A DNA stretch of 64,000 nucleotides from Pseudomonadota bacterium. GTDB taxonomy: Bacteria > Pseudomonadota > Alphaproteobacteria > UBA1280 > RI-95. Position numbers and translations under genes: made by a program. The DNA is taken from the NCBI GenBank assembly GCA_016125375.1, contig WGLU01000002.1:1-64000 (forward strand). The letters are read 5' to 3'. Each line of letters starts with the position of its first letter. Positions within the stretch are counted from its first letter, which is position 1. Below are positions 20,959 to 29,065 of the stretch, one piece after another. The notes beneath the pieces were generated by a model. It was not told the origin of the DNA. It ran no database searches and saw only the letters and a list, made by a program, of their open reading frames with translations.

Positions 20959-20989
20959 AAAATGCCCCGGCGGGTAGCCGGGGCATTTT
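20959..20989 (-). terminator. Terminator of homospermidine synthase gene
   Basis: AATGCCCCGGC pairs with GCCGGGGCATT around a five-base loop, followed by T on both sides. It separates hss from the rpsB promoter. Confidence 0.88.
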
Positions 20990-20995
20990 GTCGGG

Positions 20996-22432
20996 TTATC
21001 CATGTACCAGAATGTTCCGGAACTGCCACGGATCAGTTTTATCCACCGGCTCGCCAAACAGGTTGACGCGGTCTTTGACCGGTGTCCAATCAGTATAGTA
21101 ACCGGCCACATTTCCAAGGTAAGGCAGTTGTACTTCCAGACAACGCTGGTGGTTCATTTCGTCAGCCTCGATGATGCCGGCTTCCGGGTTCTCCAGCGCC
21201 CAGACCATACCGGCCAGAATGGCCGATGTTACCTGCAGGCCTGTGGCGTTCTGGAACGGAGCCAGTTCACGGGTTTCCTCGATGGTCAGCTGAGAGCCGT
21301 ACCAATAGGCATTCTTGTCATGCCCGTAGAGCAGTACACCCAGCTCGTCCGCACCGTCCACAATCTCTTCTTCGTCCAGAATGTGATGTGCGGGTTGCGC
21401 ATTACCGCCATTGCCAAAAAACTCGTGCAGCGACAGGGTCGCATTGTCACACGGGTGGTAAGCGTAGTGGCAGGTGGGGCGGAACAGCGCCTCCCCTTTC
21501 TGATTACGCAAGGTGTAATAATCGGCAATCGAAATCGCCTCGTTGTGAGTCACCAGAAAACCGAACTGGGCGCCGCGGGTCGGGCACCAGGAACGGATAC
21601 GGGTATTGGCACCGGGCTGCATCAGGTAAATCGCAGCGCCGCAGCCCTCATCGTGAGTACGTGCGGTATCAGGCATCCACTTCTCGTGTGTTCCCCACCC
21701 GAGTTCTGCGGGTTGCATACCTTCGGCCAGAAAGCCTTCGACCGACCAGGTATTAACGAACACATGCGGTTGTTTGGGTGCCTTGGCACGTTGCGTATCG
21801 CGCTCGGCAATATGCACACCTTTCACACCCAATGTGGCCATAAGCTTGCCCCACCCTTCACGGGTTGTGGGCGCTGCCGTTTGCAGGCCGCTATCTGCGG
21901 CAAGGTTAAGCAAAGCCTGTTTAACAAACCAAGACACCATGCCCGGGTTTGCGCCACAACAGGAAACAGCAGTCGGACCGCCCGGATTATTACGGCGTTC
22001 AGCCAGCAGGCTTTCACGCAGGGCATAGTTGGAGCGGGCACCAGGGCCCGAACTCTTATCCCAGTAGAACCCTGCCCAGGGTTCAATCACTGTATCAATA
22101 TAAAGGGCGCCATTACGGCGGCATAGGGCCATGATGTCGACGGAGGATGTATCCACCGAAACATTCACACAAAAGCCCTGACCATTACCATGCGTCAGAA
22201 GCGGCGTTAGCAGTTCCTCGTAATTGTCGCGTGTTACCTCGGACTGGATGTAACGAATGCCGCGCTCATCCAAAATGGCGCGGTCCTTATCGTCCGGACT
22301 GATAACTACAAAGCGGGATTTGTCAAAATTGAAGTGACGTTCGAGGAGCGGGAGCATGCCTTTACCGATAGAGCCAAAGCCAATCATGACGAGCGGGCCG
22401 GTAATGGCACCATATACAGGGAAGTTGGTCAT
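20996..22432 (-). CDS. hss: Homospermidine synthase
   Basis: This makes sym-homospermidine from two putrescines (or putrescine plus spermidine) using NAD+; it is a common alphaproteobacterial polyamine route. The N-terminal Rossmann loop is VMIGFGSIGKG (15-25), and the family sequences SCCGANPGMVSWFVKQAL and IEPWAGFYWD are present. At 478 residues it matches the Blastochloris enzyme. Its ATG overlaps the stop of a three-codon frame (see 22430-22440). It ends at the hairpin at 20959-20989. Confidence 0.95.
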   Translation of the reverse strand: MTNFPVYGAITGPLVMIGFGSIGKGMLPLLERHFNFDKSRFVVISPDDKDRAILDERGIRYIQSEVTRDNYEELLTPLLTHGNGQGFCVNVSVDTSSVDIMALCRRNGALYIDTVIEPWAGFYWDKSSGPGARSNYALRESLLAERRNNPGGPTAVSCCGANPGMVSWFVKQALLNLAADSGLQTAAPTTREGWGKLMATLGVKGVHIAERDTQRAKAPKQPHVFVNTWSVEGFLAEGMQPAELGWGTHEKWMPDTARTHDEGCGAAIYLMQPGANTRIRSWCPTRGAQFGFLVTHNEAISIADYYTLRNQKGEALFRPTCHYAYHPCDNATLSLHEFFGNGGNAQPAHHILDEEEIVDGADELGVLLYGHDKNAYWYGSQLTIEETRELAPFQNATGLQVTSAILAGMVWALENPEAGIIEADEMNHQRCLEVQLPYLGNVAGYYTDWTPVKDRVNLFGEPVDKTDPWQFRNILVHG

Positions 22433-22455
22433 TTTACCATGCGGGTCCTTTCATT
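22429..22455 (-). other. Mini reading frames in front of hss
   Basis: AAAGGA (22451-22446) is five bases before an ATG (22440) that opens M-V-K-stop. The TGA of this frame overlaps the hss ATG as ATGA. The same Shine-Dalgarno is 13 bases from the hss ATG, which is poor. A second frame, M-K-G-P-A-W-stop, starts at 22455 and ends just before hss. Either may couple or control hss translation. Confidence 0.45.
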
Positions 22456-22514
22456 GAAGGGTTAACGTTGATGGGTGAACATGGGGGATGATTGGTTAAA
22501 AAGCAACCCCTTTG

Positions 22515-22522
22515 TGTATACA
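22515..22522. promoter_or_regulatory. TGTATACA palindrome upstream of hss
   Basis: A perfect eight-base palindrome followed on the minus strand by CAAAGGGG. The same core followed by AAGGGG occurs at the start of the GntR-family gene at 38386-38399. Candidate FCD/GntR operator. Confidence 0.35.
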
Positions 22523-22527
22523 AAAAA

Positions 22528-22552
22528 ACGCACCCCCATGATGGGGGTGCGT
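22528..22552 (-). terminator. Terminator of the second rseP-like gene
   Basis: ACGCACCCCC pairs with GGGGGTGCGT around a five-base loop, followed by seven T on the minus strand. Confidence 0.9.
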
Positions 22553-22568
22553 CGCTTGAACATCAGCC

Positions 22569-23624
22569 TCAGCCGAAGATACGTCCGAGGATGTCCCGGA
22601 CACTCTCCAGCCGGAGGATGTCGTTGATGTTCACGATGATCATGAACGCGATGAGGAACAGCGCGCCCGCGAGGAACAGCGCATTCATCACCTTCTCGGG
22701 GATCTTCAGCCCCACGCCCTCGAGGAACGTGAAGATGATGTGGCTGCCATCGAGGCCCGGAATGGGCAGCAGGTTCATGACACCGAGGTTGATGGACATG
22801 GCGGCCAGGAAGCCGAAGAACATGTACCAGCCGACGCTGGCGGACTGATCCGCCGCCTTGCCGATGCTGACCATGCCGCCCATGTCCTGCATGCCGCGCT
22901 GTCCTGTGAACAGCTCGCCGAGGAAGCCGAAGATGGCCTTGACGGTGTTCCACGTGCCGGTCACGCCGTCCTTCAGTGCGTCCACGGGGCTGGAAGGGCT
23001 TTCCAGTTCGTAGGCGCCGCTGTAACGGATGCCGATGCGCTTGGTCGCCGTATCGGGCGTCAGGGTGACGGTCACATGCGTGCCATCACGGTTGACTGTC
23101 ACGGTCAGGGTCTGGCCACCCGCCGCCTGAATGGCAGCCGTGGCTTCGGCCGCGGTGCGCACGGCATTGCCGTTCACGCCGACGATGCGGTCACCTGCCT
23201 GAATGCCCGCCGTCGCGGCCGGCATACCGGCCTCTACCTGTCCGATGACGGGCTGGTAGACAGGCTTGCCCGCGAAGGACATGCCCGCAATGACGAGGAT
23301 GGCGAAGATGAAGTTCACCGCCGGACCAGCTGCCGCAACGGCCATGCGCTGCCACGGGCTCTTGTAGGCGAAGCCCGTCTTGCGCTCGGCCTCGGTCGGA
23401 TTGTCCGACTTCTGGCTGCCGATCATCTTGACGTAGCCGCCAAGGGGGATGAGACGCAGACTGAAACGCGTGCCGTTCTTGTTGGTCCAGCCGAAAAGCT
23501 CCGGCCCGAACCCGATGGCGAAATCGCTGACAGCGATACCGCACAGACGCGCGACGATGTAGTGGCCCCACTCGTGGATGCCAACCAGAATGCCCAGCGT
23601 CAGGGCAAAGTAGAGAAAGCCCAT
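22569..23624 (-). CDS. RseP-like site-2 metalloprotease, second copy
   Basis: This is a paralogue of the RseP encoded at 15583-16749. HEWGH is at residues 17-21, a single PDZ domain at about 125-200, and the C-terminal zinc-ligand motif reads PGLDGSHI rather than the usual LDGGH; the Asp is kept. ATG 23624 has GGAGG five to six bases upstream, so an earlier ATG at 23636 is rejected. It is a single-gene unit with its own terminator, and its third codon positions are much richer in G/C than those of the first copy. Substrate unknown. Confidence 0.9.
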   Translation of the reverse strand: MGFLYFALTLGILVGIHEWGHYIVARLCGIAVSDFAIGFGPELFGWTNKNGTRFSLRLIPLGGYVKMIGSQKSDNPTEAERKTGFAYKSPWQRMAVAAAGPAVNFIFAILVIAGMSFAGKPVYQPVIGQVEAGMPAATAGIQAGDRIVGVNGNAVRTAAEATAAIQAAGGQTLTVTVNRDGTHVTVTLTPDTATKRIGIRYSGAYELESPSSPVDALKDGVTGTWNTVKAIFGFLGELFTGQRGMQDMGGMVSIGKAADQSASVGWYMFFGFLAAMSINLGVMNLLPIPGLDGSHIIFTFLEGVGLKIPEKVMNALFLAGALFLIAFMIIVNINDILRLESVRDILGRIFG

Positions 23625-23870
23625 AAGGACCTCCATGAGAGAAGAAGGAGAAAAAGGAGAATATGCGGAAACGAGAAAGCAAGATGAGCACTAGCTCAAC
23701 TTAGGAATATGACCACTCGCAGTGGTTACTGCAACAAAAAACACGCCCACCGACAACACTTGCAATCTATCCATCGCGAACACAAATATCTGTCTGTTAT
23801 AGTAGTGGTGCAGAATGCTCCCTACCACTTCTCGCGTTTTCACCGTCTCTTGGTAGCTGGAGCAAATACA

Positions 23871-23945
23871 ATGACCTTCATTATTCTTGGCAACCTTGCC
23901 GCACTGGCCGTCACCTACTGGGCGATAGGCTGCCCCGGATTCTAA
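23871..23945 (+). CDS. Membrane microprotein, 24 aa
   Basis: A 24-codon frame from ATG 23871 to TAA 23945. The product starts MTFIILGNLAALAVTYWAIG and is one hydrophobic helix ending CPGF. GGAG lies about nine bases before the ATG, and a strong bidirectional hairpin follows within 15 bases. It lies alone on the plus strand in the 345-base gap between the second rseP-like gene and mnmA; I see nothing else in that gap. Confidence 0.45.
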   Translation: MTFIILGNLAALAVTYWAIGCPGF

Positions 23946-23958
23946 TCCTGACAAACGC

Positions 23959-23984
23959 GAAACCGCCCCTCAGGGGGCGGTTTC
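23959..23984. terminator. Bidirectional terminator after mnmA and the microprotein
   Basis: GAAACCGCCCC pairs with GGGGCGGTTTC around a four-base loop. It overlaps the mnmA stop and lies between convergent units. T runs are short on both sides. Confidence 0.7.
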
Positions 23985-25178
23985 TTGCTTTCTAGGGGCT
24001 TGTTCTGGTGGTAGGAGGTTGACCTTAACAGGTCCGCTGGCGAAGTCCTTCCGCGGGACCTTAATCCACCCACCGCCAAGCATCCGCTCGCCGTCATAAA
24101 AGACCGCAGCCTGACCGGGGGTTACCGCGTCTTCCGGCGCGTACATCTGTACTTCCATACGGCCATTGCCAAGGTAGGTAATCTGCCCCAGTGCGCCTTT
24201 GTGGTTGTTGCGAACCTGTATGGTCACTTCCATACCGTCCACCTGCTCCAGCGGGGTATCGCCAATCCAGTTCAGGTCGTCGGTATAATAGGTCACCACG
24301 CCGAGGTCGTCTTTGGTGCCAATCACCACTTCGCGGGTATCGGGGCGTATCTCCACTACATACGCAGGGTAACCAAGCGCCACGCCCAGCCCTTTGCGCT
24401 GGCCAATGGTAAAATTGATAATCCCGTCGTGCTTACCCAGCACATTACCTTTGGTATCTACCAGCGTACCGGGGGCGTCAGCCTCGGGCGCGAAGCGTTT
24501 GACGACAGCACGATAATCACCTTCCGGGACAAAGCAGATGTCCTGACTGTCCTTTTTGGCATGCAGGTGCAGCCCAAGCTCTTTGGCGAGCTCGCGGGTG
24601 ACGTCTTTCGTTAGCCTGCCGAGCGGAAAGTCGATATAGTCCAATTGTTCCTGCGTTGTCGCAAACAAGAAGTAACTTTGGTCTTTAGCCGGATCGCTGC
24701 CGCGCAGGAGCACGCCTGTACCGTCTGCCGCACGTTCTTTGCGTACATAGTGGCCTGTGACCAGGCAGTCGGCACCCAATGACTTGGCCTTGTCCAAGAA
24801 CGCATCAAACTTGATACGCTGGTTACACCGCACACAGGGAATGGGTGTGGCACCGGCAAGATACGTCTCCACAAAGTCGTCGATGACCTTTTCCTTGAAC
24901 TCGCTCTCGTAATTGAGCACGTAATGGGGCACGCCTAGGGTCTGGCATACGCGGCGGGCATCATACACATCGTCCAGCGCGCAGCAGGTACCCATTTTCT
25001 TGCCGCCTTCGGAGGCCGGTGTGTAATCCCAGAGTTGGAGCGTAATCCCGATCACTTTATAGCCCAGCTTGTGCAGCAAGGCTGTCACGCACGACGAATC
25101 CACGCCGCCGCTCATGGCGACGACGACGGTTGTATCCTCCGGCTTTTTACCGGGTATGAGGGGTGCGAGGTTAATCAT
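23970..25178 (-). CDS. mnmA: tRNA-specific 2-thiouridylase MnmA
   Basis: MnmA thiolates U34 of Lys, Glu and Gln tRNAs using sulfur relayed from IscS. It has the ATP-binding AMSGGVDSS, the catalytic cysteine pair in PIPCVRCNQRIKF and SQDICFVPEGDY, and a normal length of 402 residues. ATG 25178 was chosen by alignment (MINLAPLIPGKKPEDTTVVV). It closes the ISC operon, placing a sulfur user directly behind the sulfur-supply genes. Confidence 0.95.
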   Translation of the reverse strand: MINLAPLIPGKKPEDTTVVVAMSGGVDSSCVTALLHKLGYKVIGITLQLWDYTPASEGGKKMGTCCALDDVYDARRVCQTLGVPHYVLNYESEFKEKVIDDFVETYLAGATPIPCVRCNQRIKFDAFLDKAKSLGADCLVTGHYVRKERAADGTGVLLRGSDPAKDQSYFLFATTQEQLDYIDFPLGRLTKDVTRELAKELGLHLHAKKDSQDICFVPEGDYRAVVKRFAPEADAPGTLVDTKGNVLGKHDGIINFTIGQRKGLGVALGYPAYVVEIRPDTREVVIGTKDDLGVVTYYTDDLNWIGDTPLEQVDGMEVTIQVRNNHKGALGQITYLGNGRMEVQMYAPEDAVTPGQAAVFYDGERMLGGGWIKVPRKDFASGPVKVNLLPPEQAPRKQETAP

Positions 25179-25217
25179 GGCTGTGGATATAGGCCCCCAG
25201 AGCGGCGGATGCAAGGG

Positions 25218-25601
25218 TTATCCGCGTGGTTTTGTCTGGTATTTTTCCATCCCTGCAAGATTTTTGTTATGCGTCCAGAGAGTCAGCTTGTCTATCTTCT
25301 CCATCCCGGGCACCATATGAATGCCAAGCGCCCTCGGGGTCGTTGCAAACTGGATATACTCGCCGGACTTGGCTGCGGGGCTGATACTCGTCCCCACATT
25401 TACCATCAAACACCCCTGCCGCAGCAGTGCCTGAATCGCCATGCCGTTGTTGTTCCCTTCGGCAGTATCAATGGCAACAGCACTTTTATATTCCGTACAG
25501 GCAAAACCCAGCGACTGGAACCGCGGGCCCCGTTCAAAAGGGCTTTTGCACCCGCTGAGTGCCAACACCGAGACGGCACATGCTGTCAGTGTGCGTCTCA
25601 T
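25218..25601 (-). CDS. Predicted lipoprotein, 127 aa
   Basis: Residues 1-17 are a lipoprotein signal with lipobox LSGC, Cys18 being the lipid-modified residue. The mature part has two more cysteines (FACTEY, RQGCLM) and no recognised domain. It starts one base after the iscX stop and lies 39 bases before mnmA, so it is part of the ISC transcript even though its place is the envelope. Function unknown; nothing in it suggests Fe-S binding. Confidence 0.8.
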   Translation of the reverse strand: MRRTLTACAVSVLALSGCKSPFERGPRFQSLGFACTEYKSAVAIDTAEGNNNGMAIQALLRQGCLMVNVGTSISPAAKSGEYIQFATTPRALGIHMVPGMEKIDKLTLWTHNKNLAGMEKYQTKPRG

Positions 25602-25602
25602 G

Positions 25603-25797
25603 TTAGTCCATCTCCTCTATCCACGCCGCCTGAATGGCTTCGAGTATCTTTTCGTTGCTGCGTTTGGGGTCATCATTAAACCCTTCCAGCGCCAGCACCC
25701 AACCATGCAAATCTGTAAAGCGCACGGTCAGGGGGTCTTCTTCCGGGTGTGTTTCGCTCAAGGCGATGGCAATGTCGTAAATATCAGTCCATTTCAT
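25603..25797 (-). CDS. iscX: IscX (YfhJ) Fe-S assembly regulator
   Basis: IscX is a small acidic protein that binds IscS and iron and modulates cluster assembly. All 64 residues match the family: MKWTDIYDIAIAL at the start, DPLTVRFTDLHGWV in the middle, and DDPKRSNEKILEAIQAAW at the end. It overlaps the GNAT gene by four bases (ATGA). In E. coli it follows fdx directly; here a Nudix and a GNAT gene have come between. Confidence 0.95.
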   Translation of the reverse strand: MKWTDIYDIAIALSETHPEEDPLTVRFTDLHGWVLALEGFNDDPKRSNEKILEAIQAAWIEEMD

Positions 25798-26258
25798 CCG
25801 GCGGTTTGCTCCAGCATCTTGGTCATCTTAATATGCGGTATCGTCAGGTGCTCGTACACATCCCCCTGAGCGACATAGCCATTCTTCTCGTAAAATGGCA
25901 GCACACTCATACGGGCGGACAGCTCCAGCTTAGAGCGCCCCATCAGCAACGCGTGGTGCTCGGCAAAGCTCAGGAGCTTCTTTCCCACGCCCTGCCCGCG
26001 CGCAAGCGGGCTTACCGCCACACGCCGCAGGTGGAAGGTATCTATGGCCACCTCATGAGGAAACAGGGCAATGCTCCCCAAGATTGGTCCTTCCGGCTCC
26101 CTGTAGCACATATGCAAGCCCAGGTACTCTTCCGCCAGTTCTTCCGGGCTGAAGGTTAATCCCAGCGGCTGGCGCAGCACTTCCTGCCTGAGGGCAAGCA
26201 GTTGCTCCCAAAGCTCGCTCCCGTAGTCAACAACAGTACAATACACGTGCTGCTGCAT
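25794..26258 (-). CDS. GNAT family N-acetyltransferase
   Basis: Single-domain GNAT protein of 154 residues. Motif A is LRRVAVSPLARGQGVGKKLL with the acetyl-CoA loop A-R-G-Q-G-V-G, and motif B is SVLPFYEKNGY. It lies inside the ISC operon between a Nudix gene and iscX, overlapping iscX by four bases. The acceptor is unknown; the general layout recalls ElaA-type proteins. A link to Fe-S metabolism is suggested only by position. Confidence 0.9.
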   Translation of the reverse strand: MQQHVYCTVVDYGSELWEQLLALRQEVLRQPLGLTFSPEELAEEYLGLHMCYREPEGPILGSIALFPHEVAIDTFHLRRVAVSPLARGQGVGKKLLSFAEHHALLMGRSKLELSARMSVLPFYEKNGYVAQGDVYEHLTIPHIKMTKMLEQTAG

Positions 26259-26273
26259 CCCGTTAGCCTTTCT

Positions 26274-26924
26274 CTAGATGGCCAAATACCTGCTGCCGGC
26301 CAGATGCAGCTCAATCATAATCATAATTTTCAGGTAGTAGCGGTCAAAGTGGGGAACAAAGTCCTTCAGGGTCACATCCTTCTCGGCGGGAACCATTTTG
26401 CCCATCATGCGCGCCACACCACGCACACGCACTTTCTCTTCCTCGCCGCTGAACAGGCCAAAGGCGTCACTCAGGCGCATCTCGAACACACCGTCCACCT
26501 CTTCGGGCTGGAGGATGTACTCCTCTGGCTTTTCATGCCGCTCCAGAATAAACGTATGGCAGAACTCGCGGTTGGGGTAGCCGGTGGTACCGGTATTGAT
26601 TTTCTGGATGCCTATCGACACCAACTCGTCGGGCTTAGCGGTAATGCCCAGCTCTTCCTCAAGCTCGCGGATGCCGTCTTCGGGTGTTTCACCCGCACTG
26701 AGGTGCCCGGCGGCAGAAATATCCAGCAACCCCGCATAGGTCGATTTGGTTCGGCTGCGCATCTGGAACAGCACCGCCGCGTCACCATCTTCCAGTGCAC
26801 GGACAATCCAGCAATGGAACACCTGATGCCACAGCCCTTGTTCATGGGCGCTGGCTTTCTCGACCACCTGACCGGTGGGGTGCATATCGGCGTCGAAGAT
26901 ATCGAACATTTCCTGTGCGGGCAT
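26274..26924 (-). CDS. Nudix hydrolase
   Basis: Nudix proteins hydrolyse nucleoside diphosphates linked to another group, or isomerise isopentenyl diphosphate. The Nudix box is at residues 73-94: G73 x5 E79 then R86-E-L-x-E-E-L-G. The consensus has seven residues between E79 and R86; here there are six. The N terminus (MFDIFDADMHPTGQVVEKASAH) resembles the YfcD/IPP isomerase-like subgroup. It starts two bases after the ferredoxin gene stop, in the ISC operon. Substrate unknown. Confidence 0.88.
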   Translation of the reverse strand: MPAQEMFDIFDADMHPTGQVVEKASAHEQGLWHQVFHCWIVRALEDGDAAVLFQMRSRTKSTYAGLLDISAAGHLSAGETPEDGIRELEEELGITAKPDELVSIGIQKINTGTTGYPNREFCHTFILERHEKPEEYILQPEEVDGVFEMRLSDAFGLFSGEEEKVRVRGVARMMGKMVPAEKDVTLKDFVPHFDRYYLKIMIMIELHLAGSRYLAI

Positions 26925-26925
26925 G

Positions 26926-27276
26926 TTAGGCGTCCTTATCTACCATCATGTTGCGGGTGGCTTTGGGCAGCTCGACCACAATACCGTCGGTATCCGGGCC
27001 CAGAACAATCTGGCATCCTAACCGTGACGTACTTGTGAGGCCAAATGCAAAGTCCAGCAAATCCTCTTCCTTTTCAGTCGCTTCCGAGAGTTTATTAAAC
27101 CAGTTTTCACGCACAATCACGTGGCAGGTCGAGCACGCCAGCGCGCATTCACACGCTCCTTCGAGCGGGATGCCGTGCTGGTGCGCAAGCTCCAGCAGAT
27201 TATCCCCTGCGTCGCCCTGAACGGTTTTACGCTCTCCATTGGCAAGGATATAGGTAGCGGTATACTTTTTAGCCAT
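26926..27276 (-). CDS. fdx: ISC-type [2Fe-2S] ferredoxin
   Basis: An adrenodoxin-type ferredoxin that supplies electrons to IscU/IscS for cluster assembly. The cluster ligands are C42-x5-C48-x2-C51 and C88 (SRLGCQ). ATG 27276 (MAKKYTATYI) was chosen; it overlaps the hscA stop by eight bases. At 116 residues the length is normal. It follows hscA as in the E. coli operon. Confidence 0.94.
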   Translation of the reverse strand: MAKKYTATYILANGERKTVQGDAGDNLLELAHQHGIPLEGACECALACSTCHVIVRENWFNKLSEATEKEEDLLDFAFGLTSTSRLGCQIVLGPDTDGIVVELPKATRNMMVDKDA

Positions 27277-29065
27277 TGGCAACATCCTGAATTTTTTTAC
27301 CGACCACCGCTTTTTTAAGCGCCTCCTGCACACGGAGCTCGGCAAAGGTACGGAAAGCGTCTTCCAGCGTTTCCATCGCCTGTTTAATCTCGTCCGGCAC
27401 GCTCAAGGTTAGCGCCTGCTTTGCCGTGGCCATATCGGCCAGCAAACGTTGTTGGTCGTCTAGGCTCAACAGGGTCTTGTCGGCATTAAAGGCGGCCTGA
27501 GCTGCTTCCAACGCACGCTCAAGCTCCAACCGTGCCTCGCGTACCATACGCTCGGTCACATCGGCGCGGGCATTGGTGATAGAGCTTTTCAGCATTTCTA
27601 TCATTTCCGCCTCGTCCAGACCGTAGGATGGTTTTACCTGCACCGACTGCTCAGTACCTGTGGTCTGCTCCAGCGCCCGTACGGTCAAAATGCCATCCGC
27701 ATCAACCGAGAACATCACCATCACACGCGCCTGACCAGCCACCAGCGGCGGGATACCACTCAGGCGGAACCGTGCCAGCGAGCGGCAGGTTTCTACCGTT
27801 TCGCGTTCGCCTTGCAGCACATGGATGTCCATGCCGGTCTGGCCGTCTTTAAAAGTCGTAAACTCCTGCGCGCGGGTAATGGGGATGGGCGTGTTGCGAG
27901 GGATGATTTTTTCAACCAGCCCGCCCATAGTCTCCAACCCCAGGGAGAGCGGTGTCACATCCAGCAGGAGCATATCTGCACGTCCCTGCCCGCCAAGTGC
28001 AGCAGCTTGCAAGGCAGCACCGTGGGCGACCACCTTGTCCGGGTCGATGTCGACCAGCGGTTCGCGGCCAAAGGCCTCGGCCACTTTACGGCGCACCAGC
28101 GGCATACGGGTAGAGCCGCCAACAAGAACAATACCGCTTAATTCATCGGCACTTATGCCAGAATCTTCCAGCACTTCCTCAGCAATAAGAAGGGTGCGGC
28201 GGATGTACGGCATGGCAGCTTGCTCCAACTGCGCACGCGTCAGGGTAAAGGGATAGACTTCTGCCACATCGGCGGTGGTCAGCTTTTCTTTCAGCACACG
28301 GGCGGCCTGAATGCGGGCGGGCAGGTCTTCCTCGCCCAGCGCTTCGGCAATCGCCGCGTCAATATCATCTCCGCCGAGCACCGCATCGCCACCCGTGGCC
28401 AAAACCTGAAACACACCATCCGTAAGTTTGAGGATGGAGACATCAAATGTCCCGCCGCCGAGGTCATAAATCATAAAAGTGCCTTCGGCCTGCTTGTCGA
28501 GCCCGTAGGCGAGTGCGGCCGCCGTTGGCTCGTTTACCAGCCGCAGCACATTCAAGCCGGCAAGGCGGGCAGCATCTTTGGTGGCTTGTCGGGCGGCATC
28601 GTTAAAATAGGCAGGCACAGTAATCACCGCATCAAAAACAGGCTCGCCCAGACCGGCTTCGGCACGGGTTTTCAGGTAGCGCAGAATATCGGCAGAAACC
28701 TCCACCGGTGTGCGCCATTTACCCCCCAGCAGCAGGCGGACAATCCCTTCGCTTTCGGTATCCACAGCCATGCCTGTACGGGTGAGGTACGCCAGCACAT
28801 CGGCATCGTCCGCCGCACGGCCCATCAGGCGCTTGACGGAACGGACAGTATCGATGCCGCGTACCTTGGGCACATCGTAACCAACGCTCACAACCTCGCC
28901 GTAATGCACGACCGAGGGGATGGTCACCCGCCCCTGTTCGTCGGTAAAGTAACGGACGGTTTTGCCATCGCTGCTGATCGCCACCAGAGAGTTGGTGGTG
29001 CCCAGGTCGATACCGATAACGGGACGCGTTTTTTTGCTTTGTCCCGGTTCGCTGATTTGCAGCAT
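27269..29065 (-). CDS. hscA: Fe-S assembly Hsp70 chaperone HscA
   Basis: HscA is a dedicated Hsp70 that releases clusters from IscU by binding its LPPVK motif. The ATPase domain starts VIGIDLGTTNSLVA (about residue 16) and contains IYDLGGGTFDVSIL; the substrate-binding domain follows from about residue 375. At 598 residues it lacks the DnaK-type C-terminal EEVD-like tail, as expected for HscA. It overlaps the hscB stop by one base. Confidence 0.96.
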   Translation of the reverse strand: MLQISEPGQSKKTRPVIGIDLGTTNSLVAISSDGKTVRYFTDEQGRVTIPSVVHYGEVVSVGYDVPKVRGIDTVRSVKRLMGRAADDADVLAYLTRTGMAVDTESEGIVRLLLGGKWRTPVEVSADILRYLKTRAEAGLGEPVFDAVITVPAYFNDAARQATKDAARLAGLNVLRLVNEPTAAALAYGLDKQAEGTFMIYDLGGGTFDVSILKLTDGVFQVLATGGDAVLGGDDIDAAIAEALGEEDLPARIQAARVLKEKLTTADVAEVYPFTLTRAQLEQAAMPYIRRTLLIAEEVLEDSGISADELSGIVLVGGSTRMPLVRRKVAEAFGREPLVDIDPDKVVAHGAALQAAALGGQGRADMLLLDVTPLSLGLETMGGLVEKIIPRNTPIPITRAQEFTTFKDGQTGMDIHVLQGERETVETCRSLARFRLSGIPPLVAGQARVMVMFSVDADGILTVRALEQTTGTEQSVQVKPSYGLDEAEMIEMLKSSITNARADVTERMVREARLELERALEAAQAAFNADKTLLSLDDQQRLLADMATAKQALTLSVPDEIKQAMETLEDAFRTFAELRVQEALKKAVVGKKIQDVANG

